Assembly: GCF_002243645.1 (NCBI RefSeq)
Contig: NZ_CP017704.1
Span: 496,001 to 560,000 of the forward strand
Length of the DNA: 64,000 nucleotides
Direction: 5' to 3'
Source: Peribacillus simplex NBRC 15720 = DSM 1321
Lineage (GTDB): Bacteria; Bacillota; Bacilli; Bacillales; DSM-1321
The notes beneath the pieces were generated by a model that saw only the letters and a list, made by a program, of their open reading frames with translations, did no database searches and was not told the DNA's origin. Shown piece after piece: positions 8,398-17,871 of the stretch (its first letter is position 1; each line of letters opens with the position of its first letter). The translations under genes and the position numbers were made by a program.

Positions 8398-9756
8398 CTA
8401 TGCATTTGCCTTTTCCGTACTCTTTAATACCATCTTCTGTTTACAAATTTCAGAATCCACACTAACATTTGAAAGATTCTTAAGTAAAATGGTCCCCACT
8501 AAGCTTACCACCGAAGTAAAAGCTATATAAAAACCGATAGAATATATGGATCCAGTAGTTTGTATTAGATAAGTACAGACCATTGGAGCAATGCCTCCAG
8601 CAAATACTGCAGGTATTTGTGTTCCCAATGAAGCGCCACTATAACGTAGTCTGGCGGGAAAGGCCTGAGCTACTAGAGCTGGTTGAGCACCAGCTTGTAT
8701 ATTATGTGGGAACATCGATAAGAGGGTTGCAAGTAAAATTATGCCTGGAACACCAGTATTCATTAATCCGATATATGGAAATGCAAAGAGAAGGGTCGCA
8801 ATGACTCCCACAATATACAGACGTTTAATCCCAACCTTATCAGAAAGGTAACCAAATAAAGGAATGTTGATACACATTAATACGCTTGCAAGTATATTGA
8901 CATTCACCATATATTCCGAACTTACATCAAAATTATTTATACTATAATTTATCATAAAGGTTGTAAATATAGCAAAAGGTGCATGTTCAGAGAATTTTGC
9001 TAACCCAGTATATAAAACTTGCTTAGGGTATAACTTAAGTACTTCCAAAACCGGCATTTTAGAGACCTGATTTACCTCTTTAACTTGACGGAACGAAGGA
9101 GTTTCTAAGATTTTATTCCGAATAATTACACCTGCGGCCAAAAGTAGTAAGCTTGCAAGAAATGGAATTCTCCACCCCCAAGTATAAAAACTGTCATTTG
9201 AAATATATAGACACAATCCTACTACAGCAGAGGATAATAACATACCTGCTCCTACCCCTGCATTTGGCACGCTTGCCATGAACCCTTTTTTCTTTTCGCT
9301 ACCCCATTCCATTGACAACAGAATCGATCCTGCCCATTCTCCTCCGACTCCAATTCCTTGAATTAGACGAAGAATAACAAGTAAAATAGGAGCCCAGATT
9401 CCAATGGTCGCAAAGGTAGGCAATAACCCCATAAGAAAACTGCTCAAGCCCATCATCCATAATGTTATTACTAGTGCATTTTTCCTTCCAATACGATCAC
9501 CATAATGCCCAAAGATAACCGCACCTATTGGACGTGCCAAGAATCCGGTCGCGAAAGTAGCAAAGGATAACAATGTAGCGATAAACGGATCCGAATCTGG
9601 GAAAAACAATTTAGGAAAGATTAATGCAGAGGCAGTTGCATATAGAAAGAAGTCATACCATTCGATTACTGCTCCAAAAGTAGAGCCTACAAGCGCCCTT
9701 CTTTTCATTTTTTTATTAGAAAGTTCATTCCCCATATCTTTAGTTTTTTTAGACAA
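8398..9756 (-). CDS. MFS transporter, metabolite:H+ symporter (MHS) type
   Basis: 452 aa, about 12 hydrophobic segments. The family marks are strong: STFGAVIEWYDFFLYATAS near the start, FARPIGAVIFGHYGDRIGRK (the loop 2-3 signature, here GFLARPIGAVIFGHYGDR), and GIGVGGEWAGS in segment 4/5. MHS members (ShiA, ProP, KgtP, benzoate/citrate carriers) import organic acids with protons. The start is TTG: GGAGG lies 9 bp upstream and no in-frame ATG is as well placed. It is convergent with the sensor-regulator and has its own promoter. Given the neighbours it probably imports the acid degraded by the CoA-transferase operon; that is inference. Confidence 0.87.
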   Translation of the reverse strand: MSKKTKDMGNELSNKKMKRRALVGSTFGAVIEWYDFFLYATASALIFPKLFFPDSDPFIATLLSFATFATGFLARPIGAVIFGHYGDRIGRKNALVITLWMMGLSSFLMGLLPTFATIGIWAPILLVILRLIQGIGVGGEWAGSILLSMEWGSEKKKGFMASVPNAGVGAGMLLSSAVVGLCLYISNDSFYTWGWRIPFLASLLLLAAGVIIRNKILETPSFRQVKEVNQVSKMPVLEVLKLYPKQVLYTGLAKFSEHAPFAIFTTFMINYSINNFDVSSEYMVNVNILASVLMCINIPLFGYLSDKVGIKRLYIVGVIATLLFAFPYIGLMNTGVPGIILLATLLSMFPHNIQAGAQPALVAQAFPARLRYSGASLGTQIPAVFAGGIAPMVCTYLIQTTGSIYSIGFYIAFTSVVSLVGTILLKNLSNVSVDSEICKQKMVLKSTEKANA

Positions 9757-10431
9757 ATCATCACACCTCCATTTTTAATCACAGTCAAGTTAACTGATAA
9801 ATTGCATCTAAGGTGTTAGAAATCCTTTTTTTCCGCCTACTTAAAATACTTTAAATAAGGCACTTTACCTAAAGATTCATTAATTATTTCAAAGACCCAC
9901 CTCATTTCAATGATTCACTTTATTATTCAGATTATACAGAAAATTAAATCTACTTGTATGCTACATATTCTGTAGGAATTCTTTTTTCATTCTATACTTT
10001 TCTGTTGAACTTGAAATAGGTACTCACTTTAAAGTTAGTCATGGATATGCACTTGATTTAAGTTGCTAATTCTAAAAGGTTAATCATTGTTTAACCCTTA
10101 AGTAGTTTTGAACACTTTTTGCAAATTAATTACAAACACTAGTAGTCATTTAATCCCCCCTACCTACTTTTTCGTTTAAATGTTGCCTTTGGTAACCATT
10201 ATTATTTTATAGAAAAATATTAGTTGCGAAGGAGATGTTTGAGGAATTTCGTTCAGGACGTTCGTAAAATGTTTTCATAATTTGGCGAACGTAAATAAGG
10301 GCTGTTTTGGTCAAGGATTCCACTATTCGTTAAAGTGTACTTTTACGAACGTTAGCGACAATGCTAAACCGTCCATTTCGGAATTTTATACGCTAAGAGA
10401 ATTTCAACTTAAATAGTCGATCTCCTCTACG
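9757..10431. other. Intergenic region with a 12-bp inverted repeat
   Basis: 675 bp without a gene. Contains ACGTTCGTAAAA at 10258-10269 and its exact reverse complement at 10341-10352, with another GCGAACGTAAA between. Otherwise AT-rich and featureless; it must include the promoter of the MFS gene near 9780-9900. Confidence 0.6.
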
Positions 10432-10538
10432 TGAACTGACCCCCTAAAGTTAGACAGGTTATATCGTTAGGCAGCCTGTTGGGCATGAGCTCGGTATTGT
10501 ACCGGGCTCATGCCTTTTAATTTTGCAAAGAACTTCCA
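10432..10538 (-). mobile_element. IS3-family remnant (end plus last codons of the transposase)
   Basis: The minus strand encodes FAKLKGMSPVQYRAHAQQAA and a stop, which is the usual end of IS3 (IS150-group) OrfB. Between that stop and 10432 lies TGACCCCCTAAAGTTAGAC, the typical terminal repeat. Everything else of the element is missing, and the sequence changes abruptly near 10538 into a truncated plus-strand gene. This is the scar of a deletion between the element and that gene. Confidence 0.8.
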
Positions 10539-10544
10539 TTTAAT

Positions 10545-11012
10545 GTAAATAGCGGGTGGGGTATTGGTAATACGATTTATGAGGCACGTAATAATGCCGT
10601 TATTGCCAATCGCCAAACGAAAGGGAGTATCAGCAACGTATCATTCATTGTTACTGAAAATGAACAAATCATAGGTCCTTTAGGGGAAGAATTATGTTTG
10701 AATTATTCTAATACGATAGAACCTTTTATTGAAAAAATAAGTAAACAGACGGGCGTCTCTACGTTGCATATACAAAAAATTCTTGCTGTAATTTCAAAAG
10801 TACATACTAATGAATTATCCGCAGAAGATATGGCTGCATATTCGGGAGTTACGTTAAGAAGTGCCTATCGAATTTTAAATAAGCTAGAGGTAAATGGATA
10901 TGCAAAAATTTCATTTATACAGCAAAAAAAATTAAGGGGTAGACCTAAAAAAATCTATAAAATAACCTTAGATCAAGTTCTCAATAATGATAGAAACGGG
11001 GAGACAAGCTAA
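10545..11012 (+). pseudogene. 5'-truncated regulator with C-terminal winged helix
   Basis: The frame is open from 10521 and carries GWGIGNTIYEARNNAVIAN, followed by GPLGEELCLNYSNT and a C-terminal DNA-binding part (ELSAEDMAAYSGVTLRSAYR, KKLRGRPKKIYKITLDQV). The internal TTG at 10698 gives only the last 104 residues; the conserved-looking upstream part shows that the original protein was longer and that its 5' end was lost where the IS3 remnant begins. The first part resembles the substrate-binding or nucleotidyl-cyclase-like domain tail of larger regulators, but I cannot name the family. Probably non-functional. Confidence 0.65.
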
Positions 11013-11083
11013 AACTTGCTGTAAGCAATCAAGAAATAACTGATAAACAATAGAGGACAATTGTAAGGAATATGCTTACGGAG

Positions 11084-11115
11084 GCTGCGCGATACGAAGC
11101 TCTTGCGCAGCTTTT
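11084..11115 (+). terminator. Intrinsic terminator after the truncated regulator
   Basis: GCTGCGC and GCGCAGC arms around a 14-nt loop, then TTTT. Confidence 0.6.
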
Positions 11116-11264
11116 GTCATTTGCTCTAACTTAGCGACTTTTCGAAGATAATGCAGATGTAGCTGTTCCTATTTGGCATCTCTCGTTTCTTGTCATGATA
11201 TTAGCTGGTCTTTGTAATGAACACTTAGACGTGAAAAGAGCGCACTCCTAACTCCGGAAAAGCG

Positions 11265-11328
11265 CCCAATTGTTGAACAAAGGTCAAATAGCACTCTTCA
11301 ACTATCCTGCCCCGTTCGTATTATAAGG
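11265..11328. repeat. Dispersed repeat, copy 1
   Basis: Shares the frame CCCAATTGTTGAACAAAG, then AGCACTCT, CAACT and TCCTGCCCCG with the copy at 15424-15498; shorter relatives lie at 15336-15370, 16228-16268, 16427-16463, 17441-17475, 18811-18840 and 48962-49030. Confidence 0.75.
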
Positions 11329-11433
11329 TCAGCCAGTTATTTCTGGTTGAACAATTCTTATATCGATATATGATAACGGTAGCCGAGATAGAACGTACCT
11401 GCCCAAGAAACCTTGATGAATGAATAAATAGAA

Positions 11434-11560
11434 AAGGCATGTTTTGAAATAAGATTAATCAAAACATGCCCTTATAATATTTAATTGGATCATTCTTTTA
11501 TAAAAAAGATTGATTATTTTTGTGTTCCTTCATCAACAAACGCACCCGTTAGCCATCCAT
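11434..11560. repeat. Composite hairpin repeat, copy A
   Basis: A hairpin with TTTTGAAATAAGATTAATC at its centre (11436-11470), then TTTTATAAAAAAGATTGAT at 11496-11514, then CAACAAACGCACCCGTTAG. The same three blocks in the same order form copy B at 16330-16463. Confidence 0.65.
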
Positions 11561-11823
11561 GAATCGCAAAAGTCGGCGATTCACCACAAAGAATGAAAAT
11601 GGTTAGGTAGTGTCAATACTGATACTGACCTTAATCCAGTCAACCCTAATCCATATACTAATTAATTAACGCTCTCCTCTTTTTTTTAACGATTGAGCAG
11701 GGTCTTCTTAAGTATTGTCATTTTTCCATTCTTAAAAAAACTTATTTTCATGTTAGTTCTATAAGAAAAGCGATAATTATTCAAGGATGACACTCTTAAA
11801 TTAATTAAAAAGCAAATAAAATA

Positions 11824-12222
<399 letters not shown>

Positions 12223-12306
12223 TTATAGCAAATAATACACTTTCTATTCAGCAATCCAGCTCTTTAGTTTAAGTTCAAACCTCCACAATTTTTTGTTTCC
12301 TTTAGT

Positions 12307-13509
12307 TCACAAACATATTGTCTCTTTATTTAATTCACGATGTAATACATCACCCATACGCTTCATGCCTTCAATGATTTGGTCTTCAGGCATATTCGAG
12401 TAATTTAAACGTAAAGTATTCTTCTGTGTGCCATTTGGAAAGAATGGAACACCAGGAACACAGGCGACATTATTTTTTAAGCACTCTGTAAATATATGTT
12501 TGGAATCGACTCCCTCTGGGAGCTCAATCCAAATAAATAACCCACCTTCTGGCTTACTGTAAGACAAATTTTCCGGAAAGAATTCTTCCATGCAGTTTAA
12601 CATTTCTGTACATCTTGCTTTATATACTGCTTTGATTTTTTTTATATGCTCTTCCATATCGTAAAGTTCCATATACTTAGCTGTTATCCTTTGAGCAAAG
12701 TTGTCAGTATGTAAATCAGCTATTTGCTTAAAAGCAACGTACTTATCAATAAACGATTGATCTGCACAAATCCATCCAATTCGAAGGCCTGGAGTAAAAA
12801 TTTTAGAGAACGTGCTCATATAAATTACTCTGTTCTCTGTGTCAAAATGTTTCACTGGCGGGATCCCTTCTCCAGCAAACCTTATAGCTCCATAAGGATT
12901 ATCTTCTACAATCAGTACATCGTATTGATTAGCAAGTTCAATCATTCTTTTACGTCTTTGAAGTTTTAATGTACGACCTGTAGGGTTCTGGAAATCGGGA
13001 ATAGTATAGATGAATTTTGCGCTAGGATGCTCTTGCAGTTTCCTCTCTAGCTCTTCCATTATCATCCCATCATTGTCCATAGCTACCTCCACAAAGTTTG
13101 CATTGTATGATTTAAATGCATTAATTGCTGCAAGATAGGTTGGACTTTCACAAATAATAGTATCTCCTTCGTTAATAAATAGTCTTCCAGTAAGATCTAT
13201 TGCTTGCTGGGACCCTGAAGTGATAAGAATATTGTTAATAGTAGAGTTAATCCCAATGGCTTTTAACTTTTGACAAATAGATTCTCTCAACGGGCCATAG
13301 CCTTCAGTAGTACTATATTGAAGTGAAGCCGCGCCCTCTTCATTCAATACAACATTACACGCAACTTTAAGGGCTTCTACAGGAAACAGCTCTGGAGCTG
13401 GAAGTCCTCCCGCAAAAGAAATGACTTCTGGTCTTTCTGTTACTTTTAATATCTCACGGGTCTCAGAAGATGTAACTAGACGAGCTCTCTCAGCAAACTT
13501 ATTTTCCAT
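12307..13509 (-). CDS. PLP-dependent class I/II aminotransferase (2-aminoadipate/aromatic type)
   Basis: 400 aa, start after GGAAGGAAT. The fold type I signature is complete: SFAGGLPAPELFPVE at the start, YTIPDFQNPTGRTL, VEDNPYGAIRF (Asp that holds the pyridine N) and MSTFSKIFTPGLRIGW with the PLP Lys in SK, then LRLNYSNMPE with the substrate-binding Arg. This subgroup (LysN/ARO8-like) transfers amino groups between 2-oxoglutarate and aminoadipate, aromatic or branched-chain amino acids. The MocR-family regulator is the next gene upstream and the shared palindrome at 13681-13704 makes this enzyme its probable target. Confidence 0.88.
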   Translation of the reverse strand: MENKFAERARLVTSSETREILKVTERPEVISFAGGLPAPELFPVEALKVACNVVLNEEGAASLQYSTTEGYGPLRESICQKLKAIGINSTINNILITSGSQQAIDLTGRLFINEGDTIICESPTYLAAINAFKSYNANFVEVAMDNDGMIMEELERKLQEHPSAKFIYTIPDFQNPTGRTLKLQRRKRMIELANQYDVLIVEDNPYGAIRFAGEGIPPVKHFDTENRVIYMSTFSKIFTPGLRIGWICADQSFIDKYVAFKQIADLHTDNFAQRITAKYMELYDMEEHIKKIKAVYKARCTEMLNCMEEFFPENLSYSKPEGGLFIWIELPEGVDSKHIFTECLKNNVACVPGVPFFPNGTQKNTLRLNYSNMPEDQIIEGMKRMGDVLHRELNKETICL

Positions 13510-13658
13510 TTGTAAACATTCCTTCCTTTAAAATTTCAATTTCTTTACCTACCCACTTCTGATTTTAATTGAATATTCAGATTTTTTTACAAAGGGCAAT
13601 GATAAGCCTATGACACCAAATTTAATATTTTCTTTCATCCCCCAACTAGGTTTGAATT

Positions 13659-13704
13659 ATCATAACACGCAAAAAAAAATCCATACAATATTATAATTGT
13701 ATGG
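13659..13704 (-). promoter_or_regulatory. Promoter of the aminotransferase gene with MocR-type operator
   Basis: Palindrome CCATACAAT-6 bp-ATTGTATGG at 13681-13704. A -35 (TTGTAT, 13683-13688) lies within it and, 18 bp on, a -10 TATGAT (13659-13664). The same CATACAAT-6-ATTGTATG geometry recurs in front of the MocR gene. Confidence 0.65.
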
Positions 13705-13719
13705 CAAACAATATTTATT

Positions 13720-15072
13720 TTATATTTCAATTATTTTTCTAAGTATAATAAGAGCTTTTTCAAGTTCCTCTCTCGTTTCTGGAGCACAAATCCCAACACG
13801 TACGGCATTTGCTGGTGCGACATTACCTACCGCAAATCGCCCTCCACTATATACCTGTACACCTTGTTCTGCAGCTAGTTGTTCAAATTGGTCACCTGTA
13901 TACTGATGCGGCAGATGTAACCAATGAAAAATCCCTGTTTCTTCACCTAAACAGTTCTCTTTACCTAAATATTGATTGACCAACTGATTGCGAGCTTTTG
14001 TTTCCTCTTTATGAAATGCAACAATGTTTTCAAACTGATTCGATACAATTACTCGTGATGCTAACTCTGCAAGTAGTGGCGATACGGAAATATTTAAATT
14101 ATAAAGAGCTTTTCGAGTAGAATCCAGGTATTTTAAAGGAACTGCCACATAAGCGAGACGGAGTCCAGGTGCCATCGATTTCGATAAACTCGCTATATAA
14201 ATCGTATGCTCAGGGGCATATGTCGCTACAGCCGGCAACACTTTTTCTTGGATTAAATGATACGCTCCATCTTCAATAATAAATAAATTATACTTTACAG
14301 CAATCTCAGCAATAGCCTTACGAGTTTCAACGCTCATCGTATAAGTCATCGGATTCTGATAATCTGGAATAATATATAATCCTTTAATATTTTCATTTTT
14401 ACATGCATAAAGAAGTGCTTCCGGACTCATTTCATCAGATTCTGAACGAATCGGTACAAGCTGAATCCCCAGCATCGCGGCTGCTGTCTTTAAGCCTGGA
14501 TATGTATGGTGATCTACACCAATTCGATCTCCATGCTGACAAAGGCTTGCAAGTGTTGCTGTGATGGCGTTTTGCCCGCCATTAGCAAGTAAGATATGTT
14601 CTCTAGTCGTTTCAAAACCGGCAAATTTCAATAATTTGACGCCTGCATCTTTTTGCCAAATCGAATCGCCTGGCCGACTGTATCCAAACCATCTCACACA
14701 ATCTGATTCTTGTAACATCGATTGCAATAAGTCAAATAAAGGTCCATATGACACACGATCTGGTAAAATTGCTCCCATTTCAATTAAATGCTTTGGCTTT
14801 TCTTCTGCAAGCAAATAAGCGTTCGAAATCGCATCATACGAAACATAAGTGCCACTACCAATCGTCGCACTGACCAGTCCTTTTAACTCAGATACTTTAA
14901 ATGCTTTCGAAATCGTACTTAGATTCACCTCTAAGTAATCCGCTAACTCTCTTTGTGGTGGAAGCTTCGTGCCAGGCACTAAGCGTCCCTCTATAATGTC
15001 ATATTCTAACTGCTTAGCTAATGCCTGATAAATCGGTCTATCTTCTCGATTTATTGTCGGCTTCCATGTCAT
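13720..15072 (-). CDS. MocR-family regulator (GntR HTH fused to aminotransferase domain)
   Basis: 450 aa. Residues about 10-75 form the winged helix (YQALAKQLEYDIIEGRL, LPPQRELADYLEVNLSTISK), followed by a fold type I aminotransferase domain with NGGQNAITATLASL, IPDYQNPMTYTMS, IIEDGAYHLI and the PLP Lys in ASLSKSMAPGLRLAYV. MocR proteins use the PLP domain to sense PLP or amino compounds. I prefer the ATG before TWKPT (GAGGATT upstream) over an ATG 39 bp earlier: the consensus promoter at 15125-15153 would start RNA only about 7 nt before that earlier ATG, leaving no room for a ribosome binding site. Probably autoregulated through the palindrome in that promoter and acts on the adjacent aminotransferase gene. 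Confidence 0.88.
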   Translation of the reverse strand: MTWKPTINREDRPIYQALAKQLEYDIIEGRLVPGTKLPPQRELADYLEVNLSTISKAFKVSELKGLVSATIGSGTYVSYDAISNAYLLAEEKPKHLIEMGAILPDRVSYGPLFDLLQSMLQESDCVRWFGYSRPGDSIWQKDAGVKLLKFAGFETTREHILLANGGQNAITATLASLCQHGDRIGVDHHTYPGLKTAAAMLGIQLVPIRSESDEMSPEALLYACKNENIKGLYIIPDYQNPMTYTMSVETRKAIAEIAVKYNLFIIEDGAYHLIQEKVLPAVATYAPEHTIYIASLSKSMAPGLRLAYVAVPLKYLDSTRKALYNLNISVSPLLAELASRVIVSNQFENIVAFHKEETKARNQLVNQYLGKENCLGEETGIFHWLHLPHQYTGDQFEQLAAEQGVQVYSGGRFAVGNVAPANAVRVGICAPETREELEKALIILRKIIEI

Positions 15073-15118
15073 TGGATAATCCTCAAACGAATTAATCGGC
15101 ACATTCCTCATCCTTTTT

Positions 15119-15153
15119 CATACAATTATAAAATTGTATGGCAACAAATTCAA
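15119..15153 (-). promoter_or_regulatory. Promoter of the MocR gene with overlapping operator
   Basis: -35 TTGAAT (15148-15153), 17-bp spacer, -10 TATAAT (15125-15130). The palindrome CATACAAT-TATAAA-ATTGTATG (15119-15140) covers the -10 and part of the spacer, the layout of an autorepressed promoter. Confidence 0.75.
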
Positions 15154-15549
15154 ATCCATAAATTCTTTTAAAATTTTTTACTAGTAGAGTGCGGAATGCT
15201 CGTTGCCCTGGAACATTCACGCAGCATGGATATTCCAGAAAGGAACCCATTAGTGGAAAAAACTGTGGAGTTACTTGCAGCCTCCATATTACCTTTTTTT
15301 ATCCATCATCAACATTCCTTATTAATAAGAGCATTACTCCTTCTTCAACAATCCTGCCATTTAGCTTAATAACATTTATTTCAAATTTTGATCATTTGCA
15401 CAATCAGTTACTCTAGAATATGGCCCAATTGTTGAACAAAGACCAAACAGCACTCTACAACTTTCCTGCCCCGATAGTTGCATAAAGAAAAAGCTGCCTT
15501 AAAGACAGCTCTGATCTTCAGCTAACGCACTCGTAGTTGAAGGTGATTA
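15154..15549. other. Intergenic region with dispersed repeats
   Basis: About 400 bp without a gene. Holds a short relative of the dispersed repeat at 15336-15370 and the fuller copy at 15424-15498, followed by a small AGCTG/CAGCT hairpin at 15491-15510. Confidence 0.6.
15424..15498. repeat. Dispersed repeat, copy 2
   Basis: Best match to copy 1: CCCAATTGTTGAACAAAG, AGCACTCT, CAACT, TCCTGCCCCG in the same order and spacing, continuing into an AATAAGAAAAAGCTGC-like tail. Confidence 0.75.
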
Positions 15550-16107
15550 TTATCGGTAATTATTGTGAACAGGTTTAAACAATTCTTCATTAGTATTTCT
15601 AACAAGTGAAAAATTGTCTACATTATAGTGACCGTGAAGGGTTTCATTGTGATGAAGGATTATTTGTTTTGCAGATAAGTTTTTGGAATCAGAAGTAGAA
15701 TGTCCATCACCAACTAATGTTACATCAAAATGATTGATTGTTGCTGTTCTAACAGCTGTATCAATACAATGTTCCGTCTTACATCCCATTATTACAATAT
15801 GATCTACATTGTTTTTACTTAAATGTTCGTGTAATGGAGTGCCATAAAATGAATTTGTGGCAGCTTTATCAAATATGATAGCAGTTGATGGTACTTTAAT
15901 ATCCCTGTGTATCTGGAATCCAGGTCCTTCTCCATTTGAAACATCTAAATCTCTTATAAAAACAACGGAGATACTTTCATTTATCGCTTTTTTAATTACA
16001 GTATTTATGTTATTAACGATTTTTTCTTTCTCAAAGACTCCTTGTTCTTCATTATTACCTTCTATTAATTCCTGTTGAGCATCGATTATCAGTAATGTTT
16101 GTTTCAA
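15550..16107 (-). CDS. Isochorismatase-family cysteine hydrolase
   Basis: 185 aa from a TTG start preceded by GGGGGG; no ATG is suitably placed. The Asp-Lys-Cys catalytic set is visible: LLIIDAQQELIEG (Asp9), IFDKAATNSFYGT (Lys) and GCKTEHCIDTAVRTA (Cys). Members hydrolyse amides such as nicotinamide, N-carbamoylsarcosine or peroxyureidoacrylate, or isochorismate. The sequence does not separate these. It stands alone, between two repeat-filled intergenic regions, so the surroundings give no pathway hint. Confidence 0.88.
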   Translation of the reverse strand: MKQTLLIIDAQQELIEGNNEEQGVFEKEKIVNNINTVIKKAINESISVVFIRDLDVSNGEGPGFQIHRDIKVPSTAIIFDKAATNSFYGTPLHEHLSKNNVDHIVIMGCKTEHCIDTAVRTATINHFDVTLVGDGHSTSDSKNLSAKQIILHHNETLHGHYNVDNFSLVRNTNEELFKPVHNNYR

Positions 16108-16492
16108 TATTTTCCCCCCTAAAGTTATTAGCAGTTAGTTTTTTCCTGTTTTTTATTAAATATCAGATAGTATTTTAAGCACTTCTTACTAAGCTCTTTA
16201 TATTTTCGTCAAAAGATTTACTAATACCTTCTTGATCCTGCCCCGTTAGTTCAATAAGAAAAAGCTGTTGCTTTGAAATAAAGTTTGATCAAAAATAACT
16301 CACAAACCAGTATTTTACGATAAATAAAAAGAATCAATTTTGAAAAAAGATTGATCAAAATGGATTCTTCTCCAGCAGATTTAAGTTTGGTTTTTATAAA
16401 AAAGTTTGATCATTTTCTACCTATGTTGTTCCACAATCGCGCCCGATTCTTGAATAACTCAAGATTAGCTATAAATTCATTCATTTAAAAAT
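16108..16492. other. Intergenic region with composite repeat copy B
   Basis: About 385 bp with no gene. Holds a dispersed-repeat relative (16228-16268), a related TTTGAAATAAAG...TTTGATCAAA block and composite repeat copy B. Confidence 0.6.
16330..16463. repeat. Composite hairpin repeat, copy B
   Basis: Hairpin built on TTTTGAAAAAAGATTGATC (16331-16368), then TTTTTATAAAAAAGTTTGATC at 16391 onward, then CAATCGCGCCCGATTCTTG. Same block order as copy A at 11434-11560. Confidence 0.65.
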
Positions 16493-17269
16493 CTATAGGA
16501 CTTTGATATTTAATAATCTTGTTTTAGAGACCATACCAGCACTTTCTAACGTTTGTTTCGAGAGAGTGTTATAATACCAACAACCGCAAATCGGATTTAG
16601 ATTATTGGCATAACACCATTCCTTTAAATGATGAATTATCGTTCTGCCTATTCCTTTTTTTCTGTATTGTTCATTTGTAAACATGCCGATATTTCCATAT
16701 CTATCATGTAACTTACTTGTTTCTATAATCCCTATTCCAAGCAGCATACTTCCTTTGGTGTAGGTGAATATTTCCCTATTTTCAATACGTTCCTCCACTT
16801 TATCAATGAAGTCCTGACATACCTCAGTTATTTTTGTAGCATCGCTAGGCACCGCAGCTCTGAATTCCCCATCTTTAAATAATTTTCCCTTTAGAATTTC
16901 CACTTTGTTATCTTGGAAAAAGTAAGCTTGTTTTTCGATCTTATAATCATGATCTAATACCAAACTTAAAAAAAGTTCGTCGCATGTTGGAACCAGTATT
17001 GACCGAATTGAATGATCCTTAAGAACATTGTCAAAAATCTCTTGGGATTTTTTGTAGTATGATAAATCTAAATAAAATTGAGTTAGGTACTGGTTACTAT
17101 GTATGGCATAATAACCTGCAACGTCAGAGTTGTAACTGATTGTATAAAATACGGAATTGAGAATGTGCTCCTCTAAAAAGGAATCAATAGGAGAACTTAA
17201 TGTACTAACATATCTTTGGATTAAATCCCCAATATCACTTTGTTTACATTCTTTAAAATAAAAACTCAT
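16493..17269 (-). CDS. GNAT-family N-acetyltransferase, long form
   Basis: 258 aa from the ATG that follows GAGGTGTCC; the longer open frame adds 31 residues with no ribosome binding site. The C-terminal third carries the GNAT core: IGMFTNEQYRKKGIGRTIIHHL (acetyl-CoA P-loop, RKKGIG) and CGCWYYNTLSKQTLESAGM. The N-terminal half (SFYFKECKQSDIGDLIQRYV onward) resembles a second, diverged GNAT-like unit, a common two-lobe form in bacilli. Acceptor substrate unknown. Confidence 0.82.
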   Translation of the reverse strand: MSFYFKECKQSDIGDLIQRYVSTLSSPIDSFLEEHILNSVFYTISYNSDVAGYYAIHSNQYLTQFYLDLSYYKKSQEIFDNVLKDHSIRSILVPTCDELFLSLVLDHDYKIEKQAYFFQDNKVEILKGKLFKDGEFRAAVPSDATKITEVCQDFIDKVEERIENREIFTYTKGSMLLGIGIIETSKLHDRYGNIGMFTNEQYRKKGIGRTIIHHLKEWCYANNLNPICGCWYYNTLSKQTLESAGMVSKTRLLNIKVL

Positions 17270-17871
17270 GTTTGGACACCTCGTATTTTTGTTGATCTCA
17301 TTAGTACTCATGCAATATATCTTATTACTCATAAAATAAAGAGAATCTATCCAATAAATCATCTAAAAGTATTAGTGTGAAATTCTATTTTAGTTTCGTG
17401 AAATCCTTCTCTAACCTCCAAGTTAGTTGTACAATCTTACTTACAATCTGGCCCGTTTGCTTAATAAGAGAAAATCCTACATTATCAAAAATCCACATAT
17501 AAACGGTTGAACTTTTTTCAAAACGGTAATACATCTTAGGACATACCGAAAAACAAGCATATTCTCCTCTTTCAATTCTTAATAAAATAAAAGGCATCTA
17601 TGATGTTCACATAGATGCCTTTTTATCTTCCTCATCATATATTTATTGCCCATTAATAAGATGGACCTTTTGGAAAATGTCGATATTTAAATGTTAATAG
17701 ATACTGAATCCATTATAAATTCAGGTTCTATACTTTATAGTTCTTCGTACATAAACGAGCCAATACGTTTAATTTCTTATATCTATCAAATTATAGGGTG
17801 AGTATTGCTTAAAAATTTCGTTTATCTTTTCAGGAATACGAACGGGTCTTCTCTTATGATAACCCCTTTTT
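17270..17871. other. Intergenic region, terminator and repeat relative
   Basis: About 600 bp with no credible gene. Contains a dispersed-repeat relative at 17441-17475 and a strong hairpin at 17589-17623. The promoter of the GNAT gene should lie near 17280-17380. Confidence 0.55.
17589..17623. terminator. Intrinsic terminator (bidirectional form)
   Basis: Perfect 14-bp arms AAAAGGCATCTATG / CATAGATGCCTTTT, 7-nt loop, T-run on the plus strand. No intact gene ends here, so it may be left over from a lost gene. Confidence 0.8.

Larger units (their letters stand above)
11013..11823. other. Repeat-rich intergenic region
   Basis: 811 bp with no convincing gene. Holds a terminator after the truncated regulator and copies of two dispersed repeats (listed separately). 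Matches elsewhere in the window show it is accessory, degenerated DNA. Confidence 0.6.

Noticed and set aside
17385..17597. 70-codon open frame on the minus strand
   Set aside because: No ribosome binding site, overlaps a dispersed repeat and a terminator hairpin.
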